Below the pieces are notes generated by a model, which saw only the letters and a list, made by a program, of their open reading frames with translations, was not told where the DNA came from and did no database searches. Below are positions 63,684 through 64,000 of a stretch of DNA of 64,000 nt, one piece after another. Made by a program: the position numbers and the translations under genes. Source of the DNA: Vibrio sp. J1-1 (lineage in GTDB: Bacteria > Pseudomonadota > Gammaproteobacteria > Enterobacterales > Vibrionaceae); NCBI RefSeq assembly GCF_021728395.1, contig NZ_JAKKCM010000008.1:1-64000 (forward strand), in the 5' to 3' direction. Numbering within the stretch: the first letter of the stretch is position 1; each line of letters begins with the position of its first letter.

Positions 63684-64000
63684 TTGATCTCCACAGCGAA
63701 TATTACTCAACAATTCGGCGCTAAGCCGCTATTCGAAAACATCTCAGTTAAGTTCGGCGAAGGTAACCGCTACGGCTTAATTGGCGCTAACGGTTGTGGT
63801 AAGTCAACCTTTATGAAAATCCTCAGCGGCGAGCTTGAGCAAACCAGTGGTAACGTAAGTTACGACCCAAACGAGCGTGTTGCAAAACTGAATCAGGATC
63901 AGTTCGCATACGAAGAGTTCACGGTTATCGATACGGTAATTATGGGCCACAAAGAGTTGTGGGAAGTAAAGAAAGAGCGTGACCGCATTTACTCTCTTGC
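63684..64000 (+). CDS. ybiT: ABC-F protein YbiT, N-terminal part (runs off window)
   Basis: The 105 visible codons start at TTG (63684) and read [20 protein letters not shown], very like the start of E. coli YbiT. Walker A is GANGCGKST and [28 protein letters not shown] follows, another YbiT-typical stretch. ABC-F proteins are soluble twin-ATPase factors that bind the ribosomal E site and act in translation. AAGG lies 8 bases before the TTG. The second ATPase domain lies outside the window. Confidence 0.9.
   Translation, partial: MISTANITQQFGAKPLFENISVKFGEGNRYGLIGANGCGKSTFMKILSGELEQTSGNVSYDPNERVAKLNQDQFAYEEFTVIDTVIMGHKELWEVKKERDRIYSL

Noticed and set aside
1-64000. tRNA, rRNA, CRISPR arrays, prophage genes
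   Set aside because: None was seen by eye in the intergenic spaces or coding regions. A tRNA or covariance-model scan could still reveal short RNAs.

Overview
The window reads as a chromosomal segment of a Vibrio, most like the Harveyi/parahaemolyticus group. The signs are a 456-residue NorM divergent from riboflavin synthase, Vibrio-type small proteins (DUF3802, DUF2960, CPXCG, CCGSCS), two tandem small outer-membrane barrels, a MobB-MoeA fusion, a BCCT osmolyte transporter and moderate GC content. No rRNA, tRNA or CRISPR array was seen. Genus assignment is inference from protein resemblance; no database search was possible.

Layout. 1-5.5 kb is a worn accessory stretch: the 5' end of an IS110-family transposase at the window edge, a LysR/DJ-1 divergent pair, a decayed transposase, a CCGSCS mini-protein, ibpA with a probable ROSE RNA thermometer, a nonsense-mutated second small heat-shock gene and a frameshifted orphan gene. 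6-9.2 kb is a compact operon of DASS carboxylate transporter, histidine kinase with a cyclic-nucleotide-binding-like domain, and single-domain receiver. 10-15.8 kb holds a LysR regulator, a 2OG-Fe(II) prolyl hydroxylase-like gene, tyrP with a TyrR box, a degenerate GAF/HD-GYP protein and hypotheticals. 16-19.6 kb is mdlA-mdlB (ABC exporter). 21-26.5 kb is a DUF2760-Hsp70-Hsp70 operon, a poorly understood chaperone set. 26.9-36.1 kb is housekeeping (exonuclease, TerB-like, PhoD-like phosphatase, azoR, hrpA). 36.3-48.9 kb carries two paralogous barrels, a BCCT transporter, periplasmic-type ATP-dependent DNA ligase, norM/ribE, a fructosamine-kinase-like gene, and a receiver-CheC plus diguanylate cyclase pair. 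49-54.6 kb has a chemoreceptor, fatty-acid-hydroxylase-like protein, tapT and nagK.

55-63.5 kb is the most coherent regulatory unit. A leftward operon, tupA-tupB-tupC-mobA-mobB/moeA, joins tungstate/molybdate-type oxyanion uptake to molybdopterin cofactor maturation. It diverges from a rightward operon encoding a sigma54-dependent response regulator and its membrane sensor kinase. A near-consensus -24/-12 promoter faces tupA, and repeated GGTAC...TGT elements lie 70-130 bp upstream of it, so the two-component system probably controls the tup-mob operon. The window ends inside a ybiT-like ABC-F gene.

The strongest leads are this sigma54 circuit, the DUF2760/twin-Hsp70 operon, the transporter-coupled CNB-like kinase with an enlarged DHp region, and the ibpA thermometer beside decaying heat-shock genes.
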